Below, piece after piece: positions 26,654 to 35,876 of a stretch of 64,000 nucleotides of DNA (within the stretch, counting starts at the first letter, position 1; each line of letters opens with the position of its first letter). The notes under the pieces are model-generated. The model was given only the letters and a program-made list of their open reading frames with translations. It was not told the origin of the DNA and did not search any database. The DNA is from Allocoleopsis franciscana PCC 7113 (GTDB taxonomy: Bacteria > Cyanobacteriota > Cyanobacteriia > Cyanobacteriales > Coleofasciculaceae). Position numbers and translations under genes: made by a program. Location: assembly GCF_000317515.1 (NCBI RefSeq), contig NC_019738.1, positions 4,242,001-4,306,000 on the forward strand. Direction: 5' to 3'.

Positions 26654-27469
26654 ATGACGCCACAACAGTTTACTCGAAATTCCAGTTTGAAGCCTTTGCT
26701 GTTTAAGGGTGTTGGTTGGTCAGCCAGTGTCGCTATTCTACTAGCGAGTGGTAATGCCTTGGCCTTAACTCATAACCAGGCAGCCACAACCGATCCATCT
26801 CAATTGTCCCAGCATACCATTTTGGCTCAGGATGTTGAGGAAGACACACAATCCCAAGATTCTGCACCCGATTCAGAGATTAAATCCTCTCAAGAGCCTC
26901 GCTTTACCTGTAAGCAGGTGAATGGTCAGTACACAGTCATGTATCATCCCGAAAGCCAACCGAATCAAGCTTATCCTTGGGCAACTCCTGGGGCTTTAGG
27001 GGGTGGCTGGACGCCAGAACTCCGTTGTAATGAGATTAGCCGACGCTTGGAATTGTATCGACCCGATGGTTTAGTGGAAATGCGGAATGCCGTTGAGAAT
27101 AATTACAATACCGTCTGTGTGACCACCCAAAAGAATTCATCTTGTCGAATTGTACTCACAGTGCCTCCGGGACAAGACCCAGAATTAACCCGCAATCGTG
27201 TCTTCCAAAACTTAACCATTGCCGATACGGGTGAGCGAACGGACGCCGTGAACACGTTTGTCGCGGGGGACAGGGGTTCACAACTGCTCAATCAGGTGTT
27301 AAACCAAGGTCTATCGGCTCTAGGCATTGACAACAATCCAAGTCAATCTTCGGGTAACATCAATCTTCGACCGTTCTTAGACCGAGCCGATGGGGGTACG
27401 GGATCTAGGCTGAGAAGAAGCATCCCTGTGCGATCAAACCCTCGCTTAAATCCGGATCGGTTTCGTTGA
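26654..27469 (+). CDS. COP23-domain secreted protein
   Basis: Exported protein of 271 residues. A basic N-terminus and hydrophobic core (VGWSASVAILLASGNALAL) form a signal peptide or anchor. An acidic, disordered linker follows (about 45-85). The COP23 domain starts at FTCKQVNGQYTVMY, continues with GGGWTPELRCNEISRRLELY, and ends with SCRIVLTVPPGQDP; its cysteines are probably paired. COP23 was described as a protein oscillating with the circadian rhythm in a cyanobacterium; function unknown. The tail is rich in Arg and Pro. Confidence 0.82.
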   Translation: MTPQQFTRNSSLKPLLFKGVGWSASVAILLASGNALALTHNQAATTDPSQLSQHTILAQDVEEDTQSQDSAPDSEIKSSQEPRFTCKQVNGQYTVMYHPESQPNQAYPWATPGALGGGWTPELRCNEISRRLELYRPDGLVEMRNAVENNYNTVCVTTQKNSSCRIVLTVPPGQDPELTRNRVFQNLTIADTGERTDAVNTFVAGDRGSQLLNQVLNQGLSALGIDNNPSQSSGNINLRPFLDRADGGTGSRLRRSIPVRSNPRLNPDRFR

Positions 27470-27501
27470 TCGTTTTTGAGAACATCGGATTGTTGTGTGA
27501 G

Positions 27502-28341
27502 CTAATCAGCCATCGGAATTGGAATTAAAACAGATTGAGCTTCTTGGTTAGGCACCGAGGCTTCTAAGAAGTTTTGCTCTTTCATCAAATCAAAAAGGCA
27601 AACGTCTGTCTCCAGCAGACAGGCGTGCCCCGAATTGGGTAGGATGACCTTTTGAGCATTGGGTAGGCTGTTGACTAGGCGTTCAGCTTCCTGTACCGAG
27701 GGTAACAACTGATCGGCGGCACCTCCAATCACGAGGACGGGTTGGGTTAGGCGTCTGAGTTGTGTTTCTTGTACATCAAACTCGGTCACCATGGAGATGC
27801 GCCAATTGGCAATCTTGGCGGGTACCGATTGCATGGCATCCAGCAGCGCACGGCGATCGCGCGGCGCGGTTCTGGCTAAATTGGATAACAAGGGTAAGAG
27901 TGCAAGTGACGAGACTCCATACAAAAATTCGGGTATCAAGCGATTCAATTGAGCTCCCCAGCGTAACCAAGGGCGTTGATTGAAAGAGGTGGCTGGGTTG
28001 ATTAAAATAATTCGCTTAAAAAGATGGGGCGCACTTAAGGCAACCTTTATAGCTAAACAGCCTCCGAATGACTCACCACACAGATAAACGGAACGGGAGG
28101 TTTTCTTTTTGAGTTCCTCTTCCACAAGGTTCACCACCAGATCTGCGAGATCGTCCCAGTTGTTCAAATCATCTGGAGGAATAGCTAGTGCTCTGACATC
28201 AAAAGCGGTTTCTAACCCTTTCGTCTGCGATCGCAAGAGTTGACCGGTCCCATCCATCCCGGGTAGAAACACAAATAAGGGGTAGTTTGAATTGACACGT
28301 CCTGGTGTCAAAAAACAAGGACGGCTCTTCACTGGTGGCAT
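27502..28341 (-). CDS. Alpha/beta hydrolase, PES-hydrolase-like
   Basis: Serine hydrolase fold of 279 residues. PLFVFLPGMDGTG is the oxyanion-side strand, nucleophile elbow is CGESFGGCLA, acid is in GGAADQLLPS, and His in NSGHACLLE. This matches the esterase/thioesterase half of plant phytyl ester synthases. It lies 67 nt downstream of an acyltransferase gene on the same strand; plant PES proteins combine both halves in one chain. A role in fatty-acid phytyl ester or wax ester/TAG metabolism is inferred. Confidence 0.78.
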   Translation of the reverse strand: MPPVKSRPCFLTPGRVNSNYPLFVFLPGMDGTGQLLRSQTKGLETAFDVRALAIPPDDLNNWDDLADLVVNLVEEELKKKTSRSVYLCGESFGGCLAIKVALSAPHLFKRIILINPATSFNQRPWLRWGAQLNRLIPEFLYGVSSLALLPLLSNLARTAPRDRRALLDAMQSVPAKIANWRISMVTEFDVQETQLRRLTQPVLVIGGAADQLLPSVQEAERLVNSLPNAQKVILPNSGHACLLETDVCLFDLMKEQNFLEASVPNQEAQSVLIPIPMAD

Positions 28342-28408
28342 GGCTAAATTCCTAATGGTATCCCGATGACTATTGAAGCAAAAAAATCACAACGCGACTT
28401 TTCTCACC

Positions 28409-29149
28409 TCAAGAAAACATTCGTTCGCGTTGAAATGTTTGATAAAGTAATTTAGAAATTTCATCGTGGCAGGTAGTAACTAGTTCGTTAACCGCTGCTT
28501 TAGCCTGTTTGCCTTGATACTGTTGCCGATGTTTTGCCGTAATCCAATAGGGATGCCCAACTAAGACTGCCACACGACGATGAATCACCATCGGATGCAA
28601 ACCTGGTTGTGCAAATAGGGGTTCTGATGGATCAAACAGACGTAACCAGCGCAGTGGCACGGCAGAGGTTGTGGTTTCTGCCAAAGAGGCGATCGCTACG
28701 GGCAATACGGCTAAATCCCTGACGGGAGCCCGTAACGCCAAGTGGGCAAAGCCTCGGTGAAACTTCCCTAAGGTATCAGGCTCAGTCAAATGCACCATGG
28801 GTTGAGCGCCTTCTGGAAATACTCCCACCCACTGATGTTGTTGGAGTAGCCCAGTTGCCTGTTCAAAAAAAGCCTGCTGCCTATATTCGGGTTCTTGCAG
28901 CGGAAAACAACCCATTTGCGTGATAAATTCTCGCAACATGGGCACTTGCCCCATGTAATGATGACAAGCAATGCGAAGAGGATGCCCTAAGGCTGCCATC
29001 AACAGGGGGGCGTCCATGAAGCCACGATGGTTACTTACCACCACAACGGCTGAATCCTCAGGGATGCGATCCTCGTGGTAGACGAACATCTGCGTTCCCA
29101 TGGCCGCTAGGAGCGATCGAGAAATTTGAAGTGGACTATCGGAAGACAT
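28409..29149 (-). CDS. Lysophospholipid acyltransferase-like (PES/DGAT-type) protein
   Basis: Acyltransferase of 246 residues in the LPLAT family. The catalytic HxxxxD is in NHRGFMDAP near residue 40, and GVFPEGAQP is the acceptor-binding motif. Hydrophobic patches suggest membrane association. It resembles the acyltransferase half of plant PES and a cyanobacterial acyltransferase making phytyl esters. It is transcribed first, followed by the hydrolase gene. A plain 1-acylglycerol-3-phosphate acyltransferase is the alternative. Confidence 0.78.
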   Translation of the reverse strand: MSSDSPLQISRSLLAAMGTQMFVYHEDRIPEDSAVVVVSNHRGFMDAPLLMAALGHPLRIACHHYMGQVPMLREFITQMGCFPLQEPEYRQQAFFEQATGLLQQHQWVGVFPEGAQPMVHLTEPDTLGKFHRGFAHLALRAPVRDLAVLPVAIASLAETTTSAVPLRWLRLFDPSEPLFAQPGLHPMVIHRRVAVLVGHPYWITAKHRQQYQGKQAKAAVNELVTTCHDEISKLLYQTFQRERMFS

Positions 29150-29530
29150 GAGTTGAAGCCATCACTTGTACCATTCCTTAATATTTCTTTACAATACAAA
29201 GCAATGTAAAGTTTTGACAAATGCCTTAAGGTAGAATTCAGGGCATTTTTAGTTGTTCCTGGCAGCAACTCAGCAAAAAGTAGACCGGATTAATCACACC
29301 TCGAAAAGGAGAACTATGATACTAATAATTAATTATTTTTTTATATTTGATCGTTTTATTAAGAAAATCTAAATATTTAGGTAAAAGCGTTTGATTATCT
29401 GTATAAGGTAATACTTTTATTAGAGAAGTACTACGTAAAGCTGGCAAGCTCAGGTAGCCACTCAATCTATATCCGTAGCAATACACTAGAAACTACCAGT
29501 AATTTAAGTGAGGGCGTTTCTAACACTCAG
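29150..29530. other. Divergent intergenic region before metG
   Basis: This 381-nt AT-rich gap separates the acyltransferase gene from metG. It holds an imperfect dyad AAATGCC/GGCATTT (about 29219-29250), preceded by TTGACA. No gene, riboswitch or T-box pattern was recognised. Confidence 0.5.
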
Positions 29531-31132
29531 ATGAGTCATATCGATATCAGTAGAAACACATTTACGATTACAACGCCTCTCTACTACGTCAACGACTTAC
29601 CCCATATCGGTAGCGCCTATACAACAATGGCGGCGGATGCGGTGGCTCGGTTTGAAAGGTTGCGAGGCAAATCCGTGTTATTAATTACCGGCACGGATGA
29701 GCATGGACAAAAGATTCAGCGCACGGCTCAAAGTAATGGGGTTGAGCCTCAAGTTCACTGTGATCAGATAGCGGCTGGGTTTGAGGAGCTGTGGCAAAAG
29801 CTCAATATCCAGTACGATCGCTTTAGCCGCACCACCGCATCCCGCCATGCTTCAATCGTTAAAGAATTTTTCTCTAGGGTGTGGGACAAAGGCGACATTT
29901 ATCTGGGTCAACAAAAAGGTTGGTACTGCGTCTCCTGCGAGGAATTCAAAGAAGAGCGGGATTTGTTGGCAGAACATCGATGCCCGATTCATCCGAATAA
30001 AGAAGCCGAGTGGCGAGATGAGCAAAACTACTTTTTTGCCTTATCGAAGTATCAAAGCCAGCTCGAAGCTCTTTATCAAGAGCGACCCAATTTTATTCAA
30101 CCGGAAAGTCGCCGGAATGAAGTTTTAAGTTTTGTTAGGCAGGGACTTCAGGATTTCTCGATTTCGCGGGTGAATGTGGACTGGGGCTTCCCGGTGCCGG
30201 TAGACCCGAACCATACCATTTATGTATGGTTTGACGCTTTGCTCGGTTACGTCACAGCCTTGCTTGATCCGGATCAGGAACCCACGCTAGAGAATGCTTT
30301 AAGGAAGTGGTGGCCGATCAATTTGCATCTCATTGGTAAAGACATTCTGCGCTTTCATGCGGTTTACTGGCCAGCAATGTTAATGTCAGCAGAGATACCA
30401 GTATCGGAGCATGTGTTTGGACATGGCTTTCTTACAAAGGATGGTCAGAAGATGGGGAAAAGCCTTGGTAATACCCTGAACCCGGTTGAGTTAGTCAATC
30501 GGTACGGTGCAGATGCGATTCGCTACTACTTTCTCAAAGAGATTGAATTTGGGAAGGATGGGGACTTCAATGAAACCCGTTTTATCGATATCGTCAATGC
30601 TGATTTAGCGAACGATTTGGGTAACTTACTCAACCGAACGTTAAAAATGGTACAGAAGTATTGCCATTCTCGTGTACCAGAAGTTAAAGATGAAGAAGAA
30701 GAAGAAATTCTAGTTGATAATCCCCTTAAGGCCATTGGCTGGGAATTGAGTGAACGTGTTGCTCGCTCCTATGAAGCCTTAGCGTTTGGGGAAGCCTGTC
30801 GGGAGATCTTTACTCTGATTCGAGCCGGTAACAAATTCATTGATGATCAAGCGCCTTGGAGCTTATATAAGCAGGGGAACTTGCCAGCAGTGGGAAAAGT
30901 GTTGTACACCGTGTTGGAATCAGTTAGACTGGCAGCCTACCTCTTATCACCGATTATTCCTAGCATCAGTACCGAAATTTATCGGCAGCTTGGCTTTTCA
31001 ATCGACTTTAACGAAAAAACTCTCATTAAAGATTCTGCAACCTATTCTACTCATGCCGCTTGGGGAACCTTACCCGCTCATCAGAGCTTAGGGGAGCCGA
31101 AGCCCGTTTTTGCACGACTGGAACAAGCGTAA
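29531..31132 (+). CDS. metG: Methionyl-tRNA synthetase
   Basis: Class I synthetase charging tRNA-Met. 533 residues, the form without a C-terminal tRNA-binding extension. The HIGS signature is at residues 25-28 (PHIGSAYTT) and the KMSKS loop reads KMGKS near residue 305. A zinc-type insertion (CVSCEEFKEE, later HRCPIHP) and the anticodon-binding helical domain (DDQAPWSLYK) are present. The ATG at 29531 directly precedes FTITTPLYYVND. It leads a cluster with the NYN gene and lptC. Confidence 0.97.
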   Translation: MSHIDISRNTFTITTPLYYVNDLPHIGSAYTTMAADAVARFERLRGKSVLLITGTDEHGQKIQRTAQSNGVEPQVHCDQIAAGFEELWQKLNIQYDRFSRTTASRHASIVKEFFSRVWDKGDIYLGQQKGWYCVSCEEFKEERDLLAEHRCPIHPNKEAEWRDEQNYFFALSKYQSQLEALYQERPNFIQPESRRNEVLSFVRQGLQDFSISRVNVDWGFPVPVDPNHTIYVWFDALLGYVTALLDPDQEPTLENALRKWWPINLHLIGKDILRFHAVYWPAMLMSAEIPVSEHVFGHGFLTKDGQKMGKSLGNTLNPVELVNRYGADAIRYYFLKEIEFGKDGDFNETRFIDIVNADLANDLGNLLNRTLKMVQKYCHSRVPEVKDEEEEEILVDNPLKAIGWELSERVARSYEALAFGEACREIFTLIRAGNKFIDDQAPWSLYKQGNLPAVGKVLYTVLESVRLAAYLLSPIIPSISTEIYRQLGFSIDFNEKTLIKDSATYSTHAAWGTLPAHQSLGEPKPVFARLEQA

Positions 31133-31243
31133 TTTTGTGCCGTCGTCTTGGGAATAAGCTGCTGGGCGGTTGACACATCTTCTGATTGTGAGGAAAGGAG
31201 GCACCAATCTTTTTTTTACATAACAAATCGAGGTATAACAAAT

Positions 31244-31849
31244 ATGTTGAATAACTTTAGTAATGATCCAGTTTTTACACCTGAACAAGTTTTAGAAAAT
31301 CGCGGTCGTGTTGCCATTTTCATTGACGGATCAAATCTGTTTTATGCCGCTCTCCAACTGGGAATTGAAATTGATTACACTAAGCTTCTGGTTCGATTAA
31401 CCGCCGGTTCTCGTTTGTTGCGCTCCTTTTTTTATACAGGAGTTGATCGTACCAACGAAAAACAGCAAGGCTTTTTGCTGTGGATGCGGCGTAACGGTTA
31501 TCGGGTGATTGCCAAAGATTTAGTACAGCTACCCGATGGCTCTAAAAAAGCGAATTTAGATGTAGAAATTGCTGTAGATATGATGGCGCTGGTTGGTTCT
31601 TACGACACAGCCGTTCTCGTCAGTGGTGATGGGGATTTAGCTTATGCCGTAGATGCGGTTAGCTATCGGGGAGTTCGTGTTGAGGTTGTCAGTCTACGCT
31701 CCATGACCAGTGATAGCCTGATTAACGTAGCCGATCGCTACATCGATCTGGATAACATCAAAGAAAGTATCCAAAAGACACCTCGCGCCACCTCAACCTA
31801 CGTTTACCGTCCTTTATCGGGTATCGGTATGGATGAGCAGGAAGAATAA
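31244..31849 (+). CDS. NYN-domain protein, LabA-like
   Basis: PIN-like putative ribonuclease of 201 residues. Metal-binding acidic residues occur in IFIDGSNLF, ANLDVEIAVDMM and VSGDGDLAYAV. It matches the LabA/DUF88 group; LabA in Synechococcus modulates circadian output. ATG 31244 is chosen: the upstream frame to 31148 is not family-like. The gene is 111 nt after metG and 157 nt before lptC, an arrangement I believe is common in cyanobacteria. Confidence 0.82.
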   Translation: MLNNFSNDPVFTPEQVLENRGRVAIFIDGSNLFYAALQLGIEIDYTKLLVRLTAGSRLLRSFFYTGVDRTNEKQQGFLLWMRRNGYRVIAKDLVQLPDGSKKANLDVEIAVDMMALVGSYDTAVLVSGDGDLAYAVDAVSYRGVRVEVVSLRSMTSDSLINVADRYIDLDNIKESIQKTPRATSTYVYRPLSGIGMDEQEE

Positions 31850-31857
31850 TCAATCAG

Positions 31858-31985
31858 TCATAGGTTATTAGTCATTCGTCAATTATTCATTGTTTATCGG
31901 TCATAGTTATTAGTGATTGAGTCGAAGTCAACTAACAACTCAAAAATCAATAACCAAGAACAAATGACTAATGACTAAGAGCCTG
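31858..31985. repeat. Imperfect inverted repeat of TTAGTCATT motifs
   Basis: TTATTAGTCATTCGTCAATT and, in the reverse sense, TTAGTCATTAGTCATTTGT lie at either end of this gap between the NYN gene and lptC. They can fold into a long imperfect hairpin. Such TTAGTCATTAGTCATT tracts are a common intergenic filler in filamentous cyanobacteria. Confidence 0.55.
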
Positions 31986-32006
31986 GATTAAAAGCCGCCC
32001 ACCCCC

Positions 32007-33146
32007 ATGTTTGTGAGCTTAAAACGTTCTATTTCTGTTACCCTGTGCTTGTTGACATTCACTTTCTTATCAGCCTGTAATAACGCCACCCGTACAGAAA
32101 AGAAAATAAAGCAAGATACTGCTGCAACAGATATTGAAGGAAGCCTAGTCTTTAAAAATATTACCCTAGACCAAGCCGATGAAAAGGGTCGCCCTCTCTG
32201 GAAAGTGAAGGCCAAACAAGCCACTTACAGCAAAGACAAAAAAATTGCTCGAATTGAGCAGCCAACAGGTGACTTATACCAAGATGGAAAAGTGGTTTTG
32301 CAGGTATCGGCAGCAAGTGGTGAAATCCGTCAAGATGGTAAGATTGTCCTGCTCAAAGGCCAGATTACCGCTACCGATACCCGCAATGGTGCTGTGTTTA
32401 AAGGCGATGATTTAGAGTGGTATCCCAAAGAAGATTTATTAATCGTTCGCAATAACTTGAAGGGCAATCATCCCCAACTTCAAGCAACAGCAAAAGAAGG
32501 GCGATACTTCACTCGCAAGCAGCAGGCAGAACTCCTTGGACAGGTCGCCGCTATCTCGAAAGACCCCGATTTGCAGATGAAAACAGAGCATTTAGTCTGG
32601 CAAATCAAAGAACAAAAAACCAATGGCGAAAAACGCATTTGGATTGATCGCTACAAAGCCAAGATTGTGACCGACCGAGTGGAAGCTGATAAATCTCAAG
32701 TCGATCTAAAAACCAAAATTGTTACACTCAATCAAAATATTCAACTAACATCGCTTGACCCACCATTATTGATGTCGAGTAATTCAGCTATCTGGAACGT
32801 TAAGGCTGAAACAGTCGTTTCCGATCAGCCAGTCAGGATTGTCCAACAGAAAGAAAATATTATCCTCACCGCTAACCAAGGACACGTTGATTTAAAACAA
32901 AAAGTGGCGAATTTGACAGGCGGCGTTCAAGCCATTGGCAGCAAAAATCAAGCTAAAGTTTTCGCCAATCAGATGAAGTGGGATATGCCAACTCAGAATG
33001 TTCAAGCGTCGGGTAATGTGATTTATCAACAAGTTAATCCACCATTTAATACGACGGGCCCTACAGCCGTCGGGAGGCTTCAAGACCAAAGCATTGTTGT
33101 TACAGGGGGCGCTGGCAGCAGAGTGGTGACGGAAATTATTCCTTAG
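32007..33146 (+). CDS. lptC: LptC-like LPS export lipoprotein
   Basis: Periplasmic component of the lipopolysaccharide transport bridge. 379 residues, longer than proteobacterial LptC as is usual in cyanobacteria, where the beta-jellyroll is extended by OstA/LptA-like repeats. A signal peptide ends in lipobox LSAC with Cys24, so the protein is probably lipid-anchored. GSLVFKNITLDQADEKGRPL starts the LptC domain; later segments repeat the strand pattern (GDDLEWYPKEDLLIV, ANQMKWDMPTQNVQASG). It is convergent with dacB. Confidence 0.87.
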   Translation: MFVSLKRSISVTLCLLTFTFLSACNNATRTEKKIKQDTAATDIEGSLVFKNITLDQADEKGRPLWKVKAKQATYSKDKKIARIEQPTGDLYQDGKVVLQVSAASGEIRQDGKIVLLKGQITATDTRNGAVFKGDDLEWYPKEDLLIVRNNLKGNHPQLQATAKEGRYFTRKQQAELLGQVAAISKDPDLQMKTEHLVWQIKEQKTNGEKRIWIDRYKAKIVTDRVEADKSQVDLKTKIVTLNQNIQLTSLDPPLLMSSNSAIWNVKAETVVSDQPVRIVQQKENIILTANQGHVDLKQKVANLTGGVQAIGSKNQAKVFANQMKWDMPTQNVQASGNVIYQQVNPPFNTTGPTAVGRLQDQSIVVTGGAGSRVVTEIIP

Positions 33147-33201
33147 TCAAGTGAATCCAGCCACCTCCTCTAAAGCCTAAGTACTCCCAAAACGTCAAAC
33201 G

Positions 33202-34599
33202 TTAGCCTTTTTTGAGCTGTGCCCGAATACCGAAAATTTTTTCATTGCGCTTGGATTCGCCGAGAAGATTTTGGATGGGAGGGGTAGTGGCGTTGATGGG
33301 TTGGATACCCCACTGTTCTACCAAGCGCTGAAGAAAAATATCTTGCTGCTTGCGAAAGCCACTCACATCGCCACCCCGGTTAATGATGGCAAACCAAACC
33401 AATCCGCGATCGCGTGTCGGAATCACACCCGCTAGGGCACTCACCGTATTGAGCGTTCCGGTTTTAATCGCCGTTCCTAGGGGGATGTGCCGTCCATACA
33501 TCGTTCCATTCTTGTCGCGCCCCGAAACTGGAAACACGTCCATCACACTGAGTTTGTAGGGCTGTAGAAAGCGGTGAACTTCCATCAGCATGGCACAGGC
33601 CGCATGGGGCGAAATCATATTCTCCACACCCAATCCAGAACCGTTAACCAGTTGTAGTTCGTCCAGGGAGAGATTGGCTGATTTTGCCGCCAGTCTATTT
33701 CTCTGTTCAGTACCCCCCATCGTTTTGGTCAACATCTCTGACATGTTGTTGTTGCTGTGGATGTTCATTTCCCTGAGGATGTGAGTCAGGGAAAGTGAGC
33801 GGTGGCGGATTAATAAGATTTTTTTGGGAATGGGAAAGCTTGACACTTTGATGCCTCCAGCGATCGCCACTTGCGGTTTTGGCGTTCCTTTCGGCATGAT
33901 GGCATGTCGATAGACAAAGCCTCGTGGTGTCCAAAGCTTGGAGTTTAGTCCTTGTCGGAGTTCTTGACCGGCAAGTGCTGGGTTTTCCTGGTAGTTCATG
34001 TAGAAATCGCCCTCGATCACTACATTTCCCTTGACCTGACGAATCCCCAACTGATTGAGACTATTCCCTAATGCGATCGCTTCCTCCCAAACAAAAAAGG
34101 GGTCACCGCCGCCCGTGATCACCAAATCTCCCTGTAATACACCCTTCTGAATCGGGCCTGTGGTACTCACGAGAGTTTCAAACTGATGATCCGGCCCCCA
34201 TTTTTTTAAAGCCGCCAAGGTTGTGGCAATTTTCGTTAATGAAGCCGCTGGCAGGGGCACTTGGTCTTTGTGTTTCGCCAGTACGGCTATGTCCGATTGA
34301 ATCCAGACCCCTTGATGACGTGCCACGGCACCTTGAGCGCTCAATCCTTGCAAGTACTGATTCATAATCGTTTCAGTGGCTGGGTCGGGCAGTGCCATGC
34401 GGTCAAACAAAGGCATATTCTGCCACTCCAGGGCTTGGGCCGTCAGCACTGTCGCCGGTTGACCCCCCACAAGCTTTAGGACTAGAGCCGCTATTCCCGA
34501 GGCTAATATGCCAGCACCTAATCGTTGTACCATTCCTATCCCTCTTACCTGGTGCTTCATTTTAAAGAGTCGATGACAATCCTGAAAAGTCTTCTTCAT
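33202..34599 (-). CDS. dacB: D-alanyl-D-alanine carboxypeptidase (PBP4/S13 family)
   Basis: Low-molecular-mass penicillin-binding protein that trims or cleaves peptidoglycan cross-links. 465 residues. SxxK is S120-L-T-K123, SxN is in HSNNNMSEM, and KTG is in AIKTGTLN. A hydrophobic segment (about 23-45) serves as signal or anchor, preceded by a charged N-terminus. Start ATG 34599; ATG at residue 14 or 23 are alternatives that would still keep the signal. Divergent from plsX. Confidence 0.93.
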   Translation of the reverse strand: MKKTFQDCHRLFKMKHQVRGIGMVQRLGAGILASGIAALVLKLVGGQPATVLTAQALEWQNMPLFDRMALPDPATETIMNQYLQGLSAQGAVARHQGVWIQSDIAVLAKHKDQVPLPAASLTKIATTLAALKKWGPDHQFETLVSTTGPIQKGVLQGDLVITGGGDPFFVWEEAIALGNSLNQLGIRQVKGNVVIEGDFYMNYQENPALAGQELRQGLNSKLWTPRGFVYRHAIMPKGTPKPQVAIAGGIKVSSFPIPKKILLIRHRSLSLTHILREMNIHSNNNMSEMLTKTMGGTEQRNRLAAKSANLSLDELQLVNGSGLGVENMISPHAACAMLMEVHRFLQPYKLSVMDVFPVSGRDKNGTMYGRHIPLGTAIKTGTLNTVSALAGVIPTRDRGLVWFAIINRGGDVSGFRKQQDIFLQRLVEQWGIQPINATTPPIQNLLGESKRNEKIFGIRAQLKKG

Positions 34600-34692
34600 G
34601 CTGTTTGATGGAGTGTCAGGCAGATTACATCAGGTTTAATGTTGAGTGGGGGGCTTCTGGTAAAATTTTTAAGGTTTCTATCACTTTGAGTA

Positions 34693-35736
34693 ATGGCATC
34701 GACGACGGCACGGATCGCAATTGACGCTATGGGAGGGGATCATGCCCCTGACGAAATCGTTGCTGGTGCTATTAGGGCACAAGCAGAGCTGGGCGTAGAG
34801 GTTTTGCTAGTAGGTGACCCTCAAGCGATTGAATCCTCACTGAAACAACATACCAGTTCCTCTCAGATGGAAATAGTTCCAGCAGAGGATGTCGTTGCCA
34901 TGCATGAGGAGCCTTTGGTGAGCTTGAAGCGGAAACCTAAAGCCTCGATTAACGTGGCAATGGATTTGGTCAAGCAAAAACGTGCTGATGCAGTGGTTTC
35001 CGCAGGTCATTCGGGTGCCGCAATGGCAGCGGGATTGCTGCGATTGGGACGTCTTAAAGGCATTGACCGTCCTGCGATTGGCGCGGTATTTCCTACTTTG
35101 GTGGCGGGTAAGCCTGTGATTGTCCTAGATGTAGGGGCGAATGTCGATAGCCGTCCCAAGTATCTAGAGCAGTTTGCCGTGATGGGTTCGGTATATAGTC
35201 AGTACGTGTTAGGCATGGAGCAACCCAAAGTCGGACTCCTGAACATTGGAGAAGAATCCACGAAAGGGAATGATTTAGCCGTCCGCACTCATCAACTGCT
35301 GGAAGAAAACCCCCGAATTACCTTTATTGGCAATGCGGAAGGGCGAGATGTTCTCTCCGGTCGCTTTGATGTCATTGTCTGCGATGGCTTTGTGGGTAAT
35401 GTGTTACTCAAATTTGCTGAAGCCGTCGGTGAGATTGTGCTGCAAATCCTGCGAGAGGAACTGCCTCAAGGCATACAGGGTCAATTGGGGACAGCACTCC
35501 TCAAACCCAACCTGAAGCGGATTAAGCAGCGGATTGACCATGCAGAACATGGTGGAGGGTTACTCTTGGGGGTCGCAGGCGTTTGTATTATTAGTCACGG
35601 TAGCTCTCAAGCTCCTTCCATTTTTAACGCGATTCGCTTAGCCAAAGAAGCGATTGATAATCAAGTACTGGCGCGGATTCAGTCCAAGGATTTTCAAGGT
35701 GAGCAGCAATCAGCAGCGAGTACCACAGAGGAGTGA
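34693..35736 (+). CDS. plsX: Phosphate acyltransferase PlsX
   Basis: Makes acyl-phosphate from acyl-ACP for phospholipid synthesis. 347 residues, standard. IAIDAMGGDHAPDEIVAGA at the start, SVGHSGAAMAAGLL-like segment SAGHSGAAMA, and VCDGFVGNVLLKFAE are diagnostic. It precedes fabH by 140 nt in the same direction, the usual pairing. Confidence 0.97.
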   Translation: MASTTARIAIDAMGGDHAPDEIVAGAIRAQAELGVEVLLVGDPQAIESSLKQHTSSSQMEIVPAEDVVAMHEEPLVSLKRKPKASINVAMDLVKQKRADAVVSAGHSGAAMAAGLLRLGRLKGIDRPAIGAVFPTLVAGKPVIVLDVGANVDSRPKYLEQFAVMGSVYSQYVLGMEQPKVGLLNIGEESTKGNDLAVRTHQLLEENPRITFIGNAEGRDVLSGRFDVIVCDGFVGNVLLKFAEAVGEIVLQILREELPQGIQGQLGTALLKPNLKRIKQRIDHAEHGGGLLLGVAGVCIISHGSSQAPSIFNAIRLAKEAIDNQVLARIQSKDFQGEQQSAASTTEE

Positions 35737-35876
35737 GTCGTGAGCAGTCAACCCTTGGCAGGTAGTCTGTTAAATTATGCTCCTATTTCAGGATGTCTCG
35801 ATTCAGGTTGGTTAATCGTTACCCCTGACCGAGGCTGCCCTAATTTTGTAAACATCCCAGCTACTGAGGGAGAAGT

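Noticed and set aside
29150-29530. T-box or riboswitch upstream of metG
   Set aside because: No T-box sequence, specifier loop or terminator/antiterminator pair could be recognised.
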